NCBI GenBank assembly: GCA_016630905.1
Contig: WBMQ01000001.1
Span: forward strand, 1,302,001 to 1,366,000
DNA: 64,000 bases
Source: Capillidium heterosporum
Taxonomy: Eukaryota; Entomophthoromycota; Entomophthoromycetes; Entomophthorales; Capillidiaceae
Direction of reading: 5' to 3'
Numbering within the stretch: the stretch's first letter is position 1; each line of letters starts with the position of its first letter. The notes below the pieces were generated by a model. That model did not search any database and was not told where the DNA came from. It saw nothing but the letters and a program-made list of their open reading frames with translations. A program made the translations under genes and the position numbers. Of the stretch, positions 1-11,620 are shown in pieces.

Positions 1-1
1 T

Positions 2-1601
2 ATCCATTTACCTACCACCAGCAAATTGATCAGTTTGTTCGAGCAGCTACAGTTCGATATCAAGGAACTGGAGCTACCACTGGCTTTGCAAAATTTCATT
101 GGCATCGATCCCAAGCTACGCGGTACCTGCATGAGCAGTACTTATCACAGTTTGCAACCCATCGACGTCATTATCCAGTTTGAAAGTTTCGACGGGTGGC
201 CCAAACTTTTGGAGCCTTTACAGAAGTCCAAAGCTATTTTACTATTGGAGCTGGCCAACAAGTTGCAGGATCAAGCTAAGGGTGGAAAGTACAAGTGCCA
301 GATCGTCTATCCTCCATCGACTTCAGAGATCTTCCCCAGCCCCAAATTGGAGGTCTCAATAGTCGATAGCGCCAAGGGTAGTGATAACGAGAACAGTAAA
401 GCCAAGTTCTTACTGGAGATCTATTGCGAGACTGAGTTGGAGCTTTTAGATCAGTTTAAGCACAACAACGAAGGTACTTTCCCCAATGGGTCGACCGCTT
501 CCAAGTTCCGTAATTTGATCAACTTGCGCAAGGGTTCCTTCTTGGAAAAGTTCAACTTTTCTATCCTGCAGCACCGCTCTATCGACAAGTTCGTCAAGCT
601 GTATCCCAGCCTACTCAACTCTATCTTAACTTTCAAAGCTTGGTTGAGTTACCACCATCTACTAAGCGAAGACCATGTCAGTGAAGAACTTGTCGAGCTT
701 TTAGTCGTTTACTCTTTCGTTTTGAACGGTACTGCTCACCTAGGAAATTTGAGTCCCAGCTTGGCGTTTTTGCAGTTGCTGCAGTTGATTATCAATTACG
801 ACTTTACTACATTGGGTCCATTACTCCTCAACTCCAAAGGGGAAAGTGTCGATGGCAATCACTTCTTAGTCAGCTTCAAGGGCGCACAGGATTACTCTGC
901 CAAAAACCCGACACCTAGGATTCAAAAACCTAACGGTAGTGAAAAGGTACTGCTAATCGATGACTTGGGTTTGAGTTTAAAAGCTTGGAAGAAGGTTCAT
1001 TTGGGATACGACAGCCTGAAGTTGCTCAAGAAGCTGGCTAGAGCTACCTTGAAGTTGGTTGCTAATTATGAATTGGCAGCTGCCTTCAACTTTAGGAAGG
1101 CGTTCATCTCACCTGTTCAGTCGTTGTTCGACTTCAAATTGAAGTTGGATTTAAATTTGGAAGAAAAGAAGGTGATTGTACCTAGCAAGCGATCACATGT
1201 TGATGAAAGTTTGGTAACTGGATTGAATGATGTCACAAAGTTTGCCATGTTGGTCGAGGAACTCAAGGTAACTTTGAGTTTTTTATTATATTTTGACTTT
1301 TCTTTATTTAAATAGGTACGTTACAGGCCTTATTTGACTTTCCACTTCAACCCTATTACTCTAACCGACGTCTATGTCAAGCTGAATGCAAATATGGAGA
1401 CTTTGGATAATGAAAATAAGCTGCTCAAGTTCGTTGGATTGTCCAAGGTAACTTTTTGAACTTTTGGATTTACGTTTATTTACTTGGATGCCTTAGGATT
1501 TCGATTTCGAAGCTTTAGACTTTGACACTTTGGTTCAAGAGTGGCTAAATGAAATCGTACGTATAGCGCACCCTCTGGTGAAAGGCTGGGAGAAGGTATA
1601 G
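2..1601 (+). CDS. UTP22: U3 snoRNP protein Utp22/NOL6 (Nrap), C-terminal part
   Basis: This is the C-terminal part of the Nrap/NOL6/Utp22 family, a component of the small-subunit processome and the UtpC complex needed for 18S rRNA maturation in the nucleolus. The 5' end lies outside the window and the frame is open from base 2. Exons are 2-1267, 1316-1447 and 1497-1601, with introns of 48 and 49 nt and a TAG stop. Residues near the start (IIQFESFDGWPKLLEPLQKS, then a helix LLLELANKL) match the family block that reads VLQFE..GRWP..L in human NOL6. The later block LTFKAWLSYHHLLSEDHVSEELVELL matches the conserved Nrap helix with KRW..A.LL...ESL.LV. The last exon ends in a short acidic helix and GWEKV, like the NOL6 C-terminus. 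Identification is by remembered family pattern. Confidence 0.85.
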
Positions 1602-3177
1602 TTTTGAGATCGATTTTTAGATTCAACTGCCTTATAAATATAGACTAGTTTTTAATGTTCAAATTTTGCTATTAGATTTACTTTATATGTAGTAGCCTTA
1701 AGTTTAGATATTTTAATTTTAGGAATGTAGGCTTGTGCTGTATTTATTCTAAAACATATAGCTTGTCTAGTTTTGTTAATTGACAACTTGAAACTGATAA
1801 AATTATTGACTTCAGGTTATATAAACCATCAAATAGAGTAGGGTTAACGGCTAACATAATAATACGAAACTACCTTTTATCCATCCTTAAATATTTTAAC
1901 ACGACTTTCAAGCTACGCTTACTGGTAACTCTAGCTGATCAAGTATAAAATTGTATTTATGCGTAGTTTGGACTCAATAGTCTATTCAAACTATCGTATC
2001 TTCAACACTCACTTTTAGAACCCAGTCCCAAGAAAAGTAACTAAACTATTCATCCAAAGTTTAATATGGGATTGATATGGATGCTCAAATTTACAGTGAT
2101 ATCGGTTTCAACTTGAATAGGAGAGATGCAGTTGAATAGGGAGGAAATAGACATTGCCTATAAGATTTTTTGTTGACTTAGATACATGCTGTAGATATCT
2201 TATCGCAAGTTTGGTATATTGGCCTTGATTTAAATCCATTATTTGAAAGCGTGGCAGATTTTCAATGTAAAGATCAGACCAAATTTCTATTTTTTACAGG
2301 ATCTTATTATGACAAGTATCCTACCTTTCAAACTTCATATTTTCTTTCTTTGCACCTTCATTCCAAATATAAAGCCAAGTATCCGAGATGGAAGCTCCTT
2401 TTTTCAGATAGATGTAAATTTACTGATGTCTTACAAAGCTTAAAAATGAAAGCTGAGATTTCATGGATACTTCCTAACAAAAGTTTACTACCTAAAGGGT
2501 TACTAAAACACGTCTATCTCATAAAGCTTGTTGCCAAGCTAAAAATTGTAATAAAGAGAAGTCTGCTATGTAGAAATTGCTTATACCACTAAAATTGCAA
2601 GCACCAGCCACTCTCTCTATTAAAATAGCAGAATGTAAAGGCAGCTAGCCACACATTTATTGAAGGTTCAATGGTAATTAGCTTCTGTATGTAGCTGAAG
2701 GGGTAGATCCCTTTCAAAGAAATTGCCATCAAAGTTTTCTTTTTGTTTGAACTGGTTTCCCTACTGGAACTTTACTATTGGAGATGCTCTTATAATTTAG
2801 GCCTATACCAAATGTATTTACTTTCTCATATAGGAAGGCTTCAGCTTAAGGAAAAGTAAATCTGGTTTCCATATATGTTTAAACCTGCTTATTGATACTA
2901 AAGTTCCTTCAGCTTCATAGGAGCGATGCCTAGAGTATTAGTTTAAGGAGATGTACAGTTCTAAGTCCAGAAAGCCCAGTCGGTTTTTTTACAACTCTAT
3001 ATACAAAAAGGTATAGGTTTTAAAACTAAATCCCAAATTTACATGTTTGTTACATACCAAATTCATCCCAATTCCAATTGTTATCAAATATGGCAACTAT
3101 TGTACCATTTTAGTATATATTTTTTGCAGTTGGACCTCACAAACCTCAAAAGTCAAAATTTCAACTACATCAGCAAT

Positions 3178-3357
3178 ATGAATACCAGCAAAATCTTCTT
3201 ATTTCCCTATCTATTTGTATTAATGGTTTCAATCCCAGTCAAATTGACTAATGATAACGAAAATGACGTGGAAATTGAGACCCATATCATTACGGAAGCT
3301 GCAAATTATGGTAATATCGGTAGAAGGGGATGGACGATGCCCTTCAGATTCCCTTGA
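3178..3357 (+). CDS. Candidate small secreted peptide precursor (59 aa)
   Basis: The second in-frame ATG of this frame starts a 59-residue protein. It has a short polar start (MNTSK), a hydrophobic stretch of about 15 residues (IFLFPYLFVLMVSIPV), an acidic middle and a dibasic GRRG site, and ends in an aromatic tail WTMPFRFP. Seen: signal-peptide-like N-terminus, possible KEX2-type RR site, and a C-terminal peptide of eight or nine residues. This is the layout of fungal secreted peptide or pheromone precursors, but there is only one peptide copy and I recognise no family. The frame is open upstream too, so the start is uncertain. It may be chance; no intron or promoter signal was found to support it. 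Confidence 0.3.
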   Translation: MNTSKIFLFPYLFVLMVSIPVKLTNDNENDVEIETHIITEAANYGNIGRRGWTMPFRFP

Positions 3358-3797
3358 ACCGAAGCTATTGGCAATTTGAATATTATCTGAATTTGAGACT
3401 AGATCTTCTAAATTTGATATATATTAATAAAGTTATTATTGGCTTATTTTATATTACCTTGAGTATTTCCATATAGTTGGGTTATGTATTAAATTTTCAT
3501 TTGTAAATGTTTACTAGCGATGTAGTACCAATCACTAAAACTTGTAGTATGTCACTAGAGTTTTTATTATCCAATCCAAGTTTATTTTCCAGAACTCTAG
3601 TCTACCTATATTTTAGGATTTATATATGCCAGCTACATTGCAAGGCCCATCAACTTTCAAGAAATTTTGCACATATGCGGTATAAGATCGAAATAAGCTT
3701 ATAATGACAGACCCATGCATATACTCAAGTTCTTTGGTTGTATGAATAGGGACTCAGCTGGTTTTAATTTTATGCTGGATTTCTAATTACGATGCAG

Positions 3798-3994
3798 GTA
3801 CTTTGTATTATTTGACTCGTTTGACTAAGAAGATTAGGGTCGGTACTTTGGACGAGCATTTGGTCTGGTCTCAAGGTGTTGGTTTGTCAAGGATTCCAAT
3901 CAACAGTGCTCCCTTTTCGACATATATTCGAGTTTTCTACTTGGGGTTCATTAGAGTATTGATGGCGATGGGCTTTAGACAATTCTTGATATAA
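3798..3994 (+). pseudogene. Coding-like fragment of unknown origin
   Basis: An open stretch of about 65 codons with a more balanced base composition than its surroundings. It reads GTLYYLTRLTKKIRVGTLDE and continues to a hydrophobic segment and MGFRQFLI before TAA. There is no start codon at a sensible place, no neighbouring exon that I could join, and no family I recognise. It could be a last exon of an unrecognised gene, a relic of a lost gene, or chance. The composition is the only positive evidence. Confidence 0.25.
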
Positions 3995-5646
3995 TAGTCT
4001 AATGCACTGAGGAAGCCGGCATTTACAAGCTATAACAGAATCTTTGAAATTCCAAGTAAATCAAAATGATTTGTTAAACACTTGTAGATTTGACTAACGT
4101 TAACGAGCATATTAATCAGTTTGAATACCATCTCTTTCTGCATCTACATAAAGACAGAATCTGGTATTCCCAGGGTAGGTGGAATTGCGATAATTTGTAG
4201 AGATTAGAAAAAGTATGAGTAGTATTTTGAATTATTTCTAGGGTGAAATGGTTTGACTTGAGCTTGCTGTAGATTGACTTTTTCAAATGTATTTGGTAGA
4301 TGTCGATTAATTTGAACCTCATTAAAACTCTGAATAGATCATATTGGGATAGTTGGCTCAAATCTCGCAATTTTCATATCCTATCCTCGTTGCTGTACAG
4401 CTTTAAACTGATGTACCAATTTAAGTTAATGCCAAATTTACACTCCTATCTTTGTAAGGTAGTGTAAGAGGTGCTGTCGATTTGAATTTACTATTAAAGG
4501 CATCGCGTGGATGATTTACTAGTCTCTTAAATTGAAATGTTGTGTTTCGATTCATACTTTCGATATACTTCTTGTTCATCAATCATATGTTTTAAGGGAT
4601 TTGGTTCCTTATAGTTAGTACAAGGTCTCTATCTCGCTCCTCCATCAAAATTTGTCCTTTGAAACTTTGAAAATGAAGGCTAGTTTTAAAAAGTACATTT
4701 CCGTCATGGAAAAATACAGCCAATTTAGTTTTAGGGTACTTGACTATCAACTTTGACCTAAATTCTTCACTGTTGTCTTGTTTCTCACGGACTCTTCCAA
4801 ACAATTATTTTATGATAGATTTTGAATTCTATGGCATTAATTTGGAAGGAACTATCGAAACTGTCTTGCATAGTACCATTCTGTACTAAAGGTTTGTTGC
4901 TTACCATATAAGCTCTCTGGTTCATACCATAGTTTGTATTGGAGCCTATTAAAGTTTATGAAAAATCACTAAATGTAAATTGTACTGAAGCGTTGTTGGC
5001 TGAGGTTGGATTTTATTCCAATGCTACAAACGGAATCATATTTGCTGAATATACTCTTTACATAGTATTCTGTTATTTCTATTGGTAATTTCCAATGTAA
5101 AGCTTTTGATCAAGGCTCTTGAACTGTGGATATTCAAATAAAATTTAAAGCAAGCAAAATAATAATATGGTTTTCAAATATTGTATAAGATATACATAAA
5201 TAAAAACTATACGTGGCTAATATCTTACATAACCCAAACTCATAACTTTAAATACTCAGGTTGCTTCAAAGATTACAAGTCATTCCCTTTACCGAGCAAA
5301 ATTTATAGCTCAAGTCCATCAAGGCTTATCGAAAGAATTTAAAAAATTGAAGCCAGTTTTGGTAAAATCCAAAAGGCCTGGTCATTCTAGTTGTATTTAA
5401 TGGCATATCCATGCAAATGTTTTATTTGGAAATACTTGTATAATAGCAAAGTAGATCGATCAAAACTTTAACTTACTCAAATGGAGCAATATCTCTATAA
5501 GTTTATTTTTCATTATTCAATGCAATGAACCTCCATTATATAAAAACTTGCTCATTTACTTAATAGACTATATATATTTACTGCCTATAAAATATCCATT
5601 TATTAGCCTACTATCACTCTTACCAAAATTTCCAAAATCCTACAAA

Positions 5647-8600
5647 TCAAGCCTCATCCTCCGATGATATAGGTAAAAACAATCTACCTTTCTCAGGGGT
5701 AGGTCCTTTGCTTTGTTTACTTTTCTTGGGTGGTCGCTGGAACCTTGAACTTGTTAAATCAGTTCCGCCGAACCCACTATTTCCACCACTACCTAACTTT
5801 TTAACACTTGGACTAGAATTGGTAGTTAAATTGATTGGTTTAGATTCCGATCGTTTCAAGAAATTTTGGCTATCTTGGTCCAACAACTGGCTCGTAGTCA
5901 ATCCAGCGTCCGGGTCAAGGTCAACTGGCATCAATGCTGGTCGCAAACCATTGGGCTTCTTAGGTTCAAAGGAAATGCTACTGTGCGTGTCGGCGATTTG
6001 AGATTCTTCCTCACGTTGACGAATCTTTTTGATGGCATCGATGCGGCGTGAAGCTTCGAATAATTCACTACCTTCAGCAACGCGTCGCGCTAGATCCAAA
6101 CTTTTGGTTCGAAGTAGCGTCGCCAATTCTACAACTAGTTGAGAGCTAGGTACTTTAGATGCCAACATTATCAATTTCAACAGGGATCGATCATTCAAAT
6201 TGGCATTGAGTTGCTCCTTGCTCATGAGGATATCCGATACTCCATTGATATCTTGCAAGTTGGTGCAGTCCAGCTCAGCTAATACTTTGCGCAACATGAT
6301 ATCGGACTGCTCCTTATCGTCGCTAATAGTTGATGGTAACGTTGGCATTTTCAACTCTTTAGTGTCAGTGTAAGGGTTCTCGATCCAACCAAAGTCAGGG
6401 GTTATGTGGACATAGTAGAGCTGATTGTCCTCGATTAAAAAGGGGAACATGGTACTGGGCTCGATATCCATAATGGGTTGCCAGTGGCTGGGTAATGAAG
6501 CATCTAAGCTCGTCAATACTTGGACGACCCCGTTGGAATCGGAACAGACTGGAAGTTTTCCTATTGTCGAGTTGATATTGGCGTCGTGATCGGCTTCGGG
6601 ATTACTGCTAAAGTAGAACCCTACCCACTCCAAGGCGGCTCCCGAACCTAAAGTCAAACTACCTTGGTTTATTGGTCGATCTAAGGTTAAATCATAGATC
6701 TGGTAACCTAGCCGTAGATGGGTAGCCTCAAAACTTTGGTGGAAGACGTGTAGAACTAAATTCTCCATGTTGCTGGCTGAGGATAGTATAGTTGCCGACG
6801 GTAGTATCGATATACTAGCTTGGTGCCCGTGGTTGGTAAACCTACGCATCATACCTTTAGTAGTCGTTATTATTGGGCCGAAAGGTGTCGCCGTTACTGT
6901 CAACAGATCTTCGTCGGGCTCAAGTTGGATCTCCCACTGTTTACCACTCCCCCACGATACGAAGCTTCGGTATAAGACGGTAGCCAATCGCAGTTTCTTG
7001 GATCTCCTGGACTTACCTTTGAACTTGAAGGCATGATCCGTCAAAGGTGCATCGGAAACTTTGAGGCCTAAGACGAAACCATGCTTACTTAGACTTCCCA
7101 ACGTAAATTTGCGGCGGTCCCTAAAGTTAAGGTCAAGGAAGGGGGACTTGTTGTGCAGTTTTATGCGATACTCACTAGGTCCATCGTCCAAAAGGCAGGA
7201 TGCTATGTAGCCAATACCGTTGAAGGTCATCAGTTGCCAGTCCGAACCTTCGACCTGAGTTGATCCCGGTTGGAAAGGTTTCTGAAACTGAATCGGTTCG
7301 ACTGGACCGTCCAAATCTATATCGTCCTCTAAGTCGATACCTCGTTCCAAGTTCAGACTGTCGGCTGGGGAGCGGAGTTCTTGGATCGGATCGTCAAAAT
7401 TGAAGTCGGCTTCCAAATCTAAATTCTTACTAGTAGTTTGTATTTTGAGATCGGATATGTTATTCGATTGGAGTAAAGGTAGCGCTTGTTCAAATTCCCA
7501 AGGGATTTTGGTTAGACCTTGGAACTTCTGTTGCAGGTCGAATTGAACAAGCAGTTGACCTGAAATGTCGGTGAATGCCAGTATGCTGTCGGTAGGAGAC
7601 CAGGACAGTGAAGTAATTGTGTATTCGTGGGTCAGCCTAAAACAAATAAATATTTATGTTCATTAAAGTCTATTCACCTATGGATAATCTCCCAAGTCTC
7701 CGGCTTGCCCTTGGTAAGCCAGATGAACACTTCCTTATTCTCGCCAACTGAAGCCATGAACTGGCCATTTGGTGAAAATTTACATATAGTTACTTTACCA
7801 GTGTGCCGTTGTGATAAATTGTAGGGTTTTTCCGTACCTTCGATCGGGACAAAGTTGACGGCACTGGGCTCGTTGGATGGGGTAACAATGGCTGAACCAC
7901 AGGGGTTGATTGAAAATTCGAGTAAATCCCCTACATTCGGGTTGGTCTTACAACTGAGACTTGCTACCTCTTTTATAGGTGTTAAACTATCTGAACCATC
8001 GATATCTTTTAAGGACCACTGATATAGCTTTCCATCAATTGCAAATGCATACTAAATCACAAAAGTCAATAAAATACAAATATATAAAAGCGGTACCAGA
8101 TTATCTCCGTTAGGATCAAACTGTGCCGACACAATAGGTTTCCCAAAGCCCGATAATAGGTACTCCTTACTATCATCCAACAGACACAGCTTCAAGGCCA
8201 TATCATCACTGATAACTACCACTTTACGATTACCTTTAAAATTTCCGAAGCTTAGTTGACGTATAGGCAATGTGCGCTGTACCATCAACTCTGAATTACT
8301 ACTTGAACTATCGAGCTGGTAAACCCGCCGATCCTCACATCCTACCCAGAGCTGCGTATCAGAAATGCAGACTAAGGAGGTAATTGGATCGGTAACAACT
8401 TCATCATAATCTTGTAGGTTGTCGAGGGAGGTTGCATTAGTTACTGGACCGAATTTGCGTACTAGGTTATCACTACCTCCGGTATATATACTCCTATTAA
8501 AAATTGTAAATAATTTTATATTAAGTGTTCTTTTCATCATAAATCATTTACTTCAAGAATGAGAAAATTAGGCACAATAAACAATCAGATTTAGACGATT

Positions 8601-8747
8601 AAATATAAAGGGTATAAAGCATAATAGAAAGCAATAAATGTAAATAAGCAATTAGAAGAAAATGACTTACTTTCCATCTTTGGAGAAGGTGAGGCAGGTG
8701 TAACCTTGAGGATGAGCCAGAAACTGTTGGATTTTTTCGTTGCTCAT
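5647..8747 (-). CDS. CTF4: Ctf4/Mcl1/And-1 (WDHD1) replisome adaptor
   Basis: 945-residue Ctf4/And-1 family protein, the trimeric hub that couples the CMG helicase to DNA polymerase alpha and cohesion factors. Exons run 8747-8671, 8493-8097, 8051-7678 and 7636-5647, and all phases match. The start MSNEKIQQFLAHPQG gives the first WD40 blade. Further blades follow to about residue 330 (SIYTGGSDN, QLWVGCEDRRVYQLD). Near residue 400 is the SepB-domain signature FQKPFQPGST, followed by the domain's beta-rich block (LMTFNGIGYI, FRDRRKFTLGSL). The C-terminal 200 residues are charged and disordered, ending in a Lys-rich segment. Length is close to yeast Ctf4 (927 aa); no HMG box is present, as usual for fungi. 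First intron is long for this window (177 nt). Confidence 0.9.
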
Positions 8748-10070
8748 TGCTTTGTAATCTCACTAAACTTAAGGTTTTGATAAGAATATTTCAAAATATA
8801 TTAAATTTACCTTGTTTCCTTGTTAACAATACTTTCAAAGGTTTGAGATATAAACCTTTCAAACTTGCAAGTCCAACAAAGTTTTCAAGATACCTTTGAT
8901 AGATTTTGTTCTCAACTTATGATTCTAATTGGATTGAACTTTTGAATCTGTTGAACAATTTCGTAAACTATAGTTGCCTATTTACACTAGTGAAATTGGC
9001 AAGTCTAGAAACTCAGTCCAAAGAAATTAAAAAATGTATTTGAGGGTAAGGATAATAGTAATGTTAGAAACTCACTTTGTATAAAACAAAGATAAGTCTA
9101 GGTAGCCTGTTTTGATTAAACAATAAAAAGGTAAACCTGTAGTTAAGAATTATTATTTGCCTATTGCTCGAAAGGATAAAATTTCATATTAAGATAGCTT
9201 ATATAAATTCAAGGTTATTTAGCAGTTTATTAATTTTACTACAATTACCATTTAAAAGTTGAAACGGCTTATTTAGGATAATAAACTTGGCAAATAGCTG
9301 TATAAGAATTTTAGCAATATTTGTACTAAAAATAGCATACTAGATGAACAGTGAAGATTTCTATACCTAATTGAAGCTTAAAATATAAAAGTAAGATGAG
9401 GTTAGTATCCTGAGAAACTATGAAAGATTTAAAAGAACTTGGTATTACAAGGTTGTCATTGTGCTCAGTAGCGTCCTTCCTAATTTGATGTGCTTAAAAT
9501 CCAAATTAAGTGTACATTGAAATGGTCAAAGTAACTAGTTGTAGTATAGTTGATTGGGGATTTGTTGAATATATCTTTTTGGGATAAACAAAATATTTTT
9601 GAAATTGGGTTGATTTCTGAAGTTTGCTTGTATACTACCAACGACAGATAGCTGAATGAATGTGACATTGTGCATTTTTGATGACGTCGACAATATAGGA
9701 AGCTAACCTATGGGATATAGTTTGCATGTTGGCTTCCCTACTACCCTTCACTAACTTTATTTAGCCCTTTACACTCAAAGTTCATTTCATATAAAGCATT
9801 CTAACCTACACCGTTTATACTGCTATTCAGAATTCTAATATTGAAATTGGGAGTCTTGCTTTGAAATAGCAAGTTCTCTACATATAAATCCTTAAATGTC
9901 AATCTACACAATGTACCTCAAATTTGAAACAACTGACTAATAATCTAAAATATAAAAGGCTAAAAAGTTGATATGCTGACTACACCGCATTATTTGGTTT
10001 CTAATAGAAAAATACAAACTGTATAAAAGGTAGGTTTGATCTACAAATATCATCAATCTTAAACTACAAG
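8748..10070. other. Intergenic region between divergent CTF4 and the GST-like gene
   Basis: 1.3 kb of AT-rich sequence upstream of both flanking genes, so it should hold both promoters. I see no coding pattern, RNA gene or clear repeat in it. Confidence 0.5.
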
Positions 10071-10880
10071 ATGTCAGTCGGGGTAAGTTTACTATACTTT
10101 GCAGTTTAATAACAGCTTTTTAAGAAAGTGTACGGTACCAAGCATAGCTACGGAACCAACAAGATTCTAATAGCGGCAGCCTTGGCCAATTTACAACTCG
10201 ATCTGGTACCCAATTTCCAAGAAGGTAAAGATAACTTCAACCGCTCTTACTTGGCCAAATTCCCATCTGGTGAGTACCCTGGTTTCGAATCAACAGATGG
10301 CAACGTCTTAATAGGTGATCCAAATGCAAGTATATTTTACCGTAATATTTCTGCCTTCAAATTTAAATTAAATATGTATCTTTTGATAGTCGCCAATTTA
10401 CAACCAGGTAAACCATTAGCTGGAAAGTCGGATTTAGATCAAAACAAAGTACTCGAGTATATCTTTTACGTTGAAGGTAGGCTCTACCCTAATGGATATA
10501 TTGTCTACCTCAAGGAGATTTTGGGTAGACCAATCGATCCAATCACCTTAGATGAAAGCCGACGCAATTTTGAGGAAGGTTTCCAATTTTTGGATAAAGA
10601 GTTGGAAGGTAAGAAGTACTTGGTAGGAGGTGGCTATACAGTAGCTGATGTTATCTTAGCTATCACTTTGAAGTTCTTTTTTGAGCAGATGATGGAGAAG
10701 GATGTTAGGGATAGGTATAGGAACGTTATAGGCTTCTTTGATGGCATTTATAGTATCCCTGAAGTTGCCGAAATTACAGGTCCTATTAAGTTTTTTGATG
10801 GGAATAAGAGGAAAGATAAGGTGAGTTTAAAACTGATGATCAAAAAAGCTTTCAAATGGGTTCTAAAGCCTTTGTGTTAA
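10071..10880 (+). CDS. eEF1B-gamma-like glutathione S-transferase domain protein
   Basis: GST-fold protein of the elongation factor 1B gamma type. A tiny first exon (10071-10082, MSVG) is followed by a 42-nt intron ending in AAG. The main exon from 10125 starts KVYGTKHSYGTNKILIAAAL. The thioredoxin-like half carries KFPSGEYPGFES, matching the eEF1B-gamma signature KFP.GKVPAFE. The helical half carries the N-capping region YLVGGGYTVADV. The protein is about 255 aa, whereas eEF1B-gamma is about 400 and carries a C-terminal EF1G domain that is absent here. A good donor (GATAAG, GTGAGT at 10819) would splice to an acceptor near 10890 and give a slightly different short tail, but still no EF1G domain. 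It may be a paralogue rather than the elongation factor. Confidence 0.7.
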
Positions 10881-11620
10881 TTTGAATAGCTTTGGGTTGT
10901 CTGTCGAGTGATTGTATAATCTTTTCAATAAATTTAGTTTTGTGTTGCTTATAGCATAGTTTAATTCTGCTGTAATAGATGGTAAAACTTGTAAAATTGT
11001 ATTGGAAATTTTTAGATATCAAGCAAGATTTAACTGTTATGTATATATAGCTGTAGCTACTTTAAGGCTAGTAATCGTAAATGAAAGCTTATTGTAAAAC
11101 GTATATTGTAGCTTTGGAATATCATTAAAATAGGGTTAAATGCTAGTTGTAAGGTTACATTCGTGTTATATCGCCTGAATACCAGCTTTTGATCAATATT
11201 AAAAGCCTATGGTATACACACTATATAAATACAGGTATATAGTTATTAAGTAGTCTCGCTTCACCAGATATAGCTATATATCTGGTTTAAAGCACTTTCC
11301 CAGGCTTATCAGACCATTTGTTTGTCTAATCTGGTGAGTATAGTTATATATATAGATTTGGTAGTTTAGTTTATATCTCCTTTACTTACAAGCCAATAGT
11401 TGGAAAGTATGGCTACCCTCGTGATCTAACCAAAACAAAGGTGACGTTTATAAAATAGGGATACAAGTCTGATTAAAAAGATAAGCCCCCAAATTTGTTT
11501 TGGTAAAGAGGTTGGTAAATATTTTTAAATCCAACTACCTATTGACTTTTCACTTTCAAAGAACTTTAGCTTTCAAGAATCTATACGCTCATCAAAAGTA
11601 AATTTAAAAGTGCGAAACGT
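10881..11620. other. Intergenic region with a small inverted repeat
   Basis: About 740 bases between two plus-strand genes. It contains the inverted repeat at 11263-11286 and several TATATA tracts. No coding pattern seen. Confidence 0.5.
11263..11286. repeat. Inverted repeat, 8-bp arms with 8-nt spacer
   Basis: ACCAGATA (11263-11270) and its exact complement TATCTGGT (11279-11286) flank TAGCTATA. It can form a hairpin. A further TCTGGTGAG copy lies about 45 bases downstream. It lies between the GST-like gene and the RdRP gene, so a 3'-end or regulatory role is possible but unproven. Confidence 0.5.

Larger units (their letters stand above)
1602..5646. other. Long gene-poor region between two tail-to-tail genes
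   Basis: About 4 kb of AT-rich sequence with many stops in all frames. Two stretches stand out and are listed separately: a possible small secreted peptide (3178-3357) and a more GC-balanced open stretch (3798-3994). Other open frames here, for example around 2250-2590, have residue composition typical of chance translation of AT-rich DNA. Confidence 0.6.

Noticed and set aside
2251-2592. 113-codon open frame in the gene-poor region
   Set aside because: Composition is typical of chance translation of AT-rich DNA (many Leu, Lys, Phe, Tyr), it overlaps another frame, and shows no motif or intron partner.
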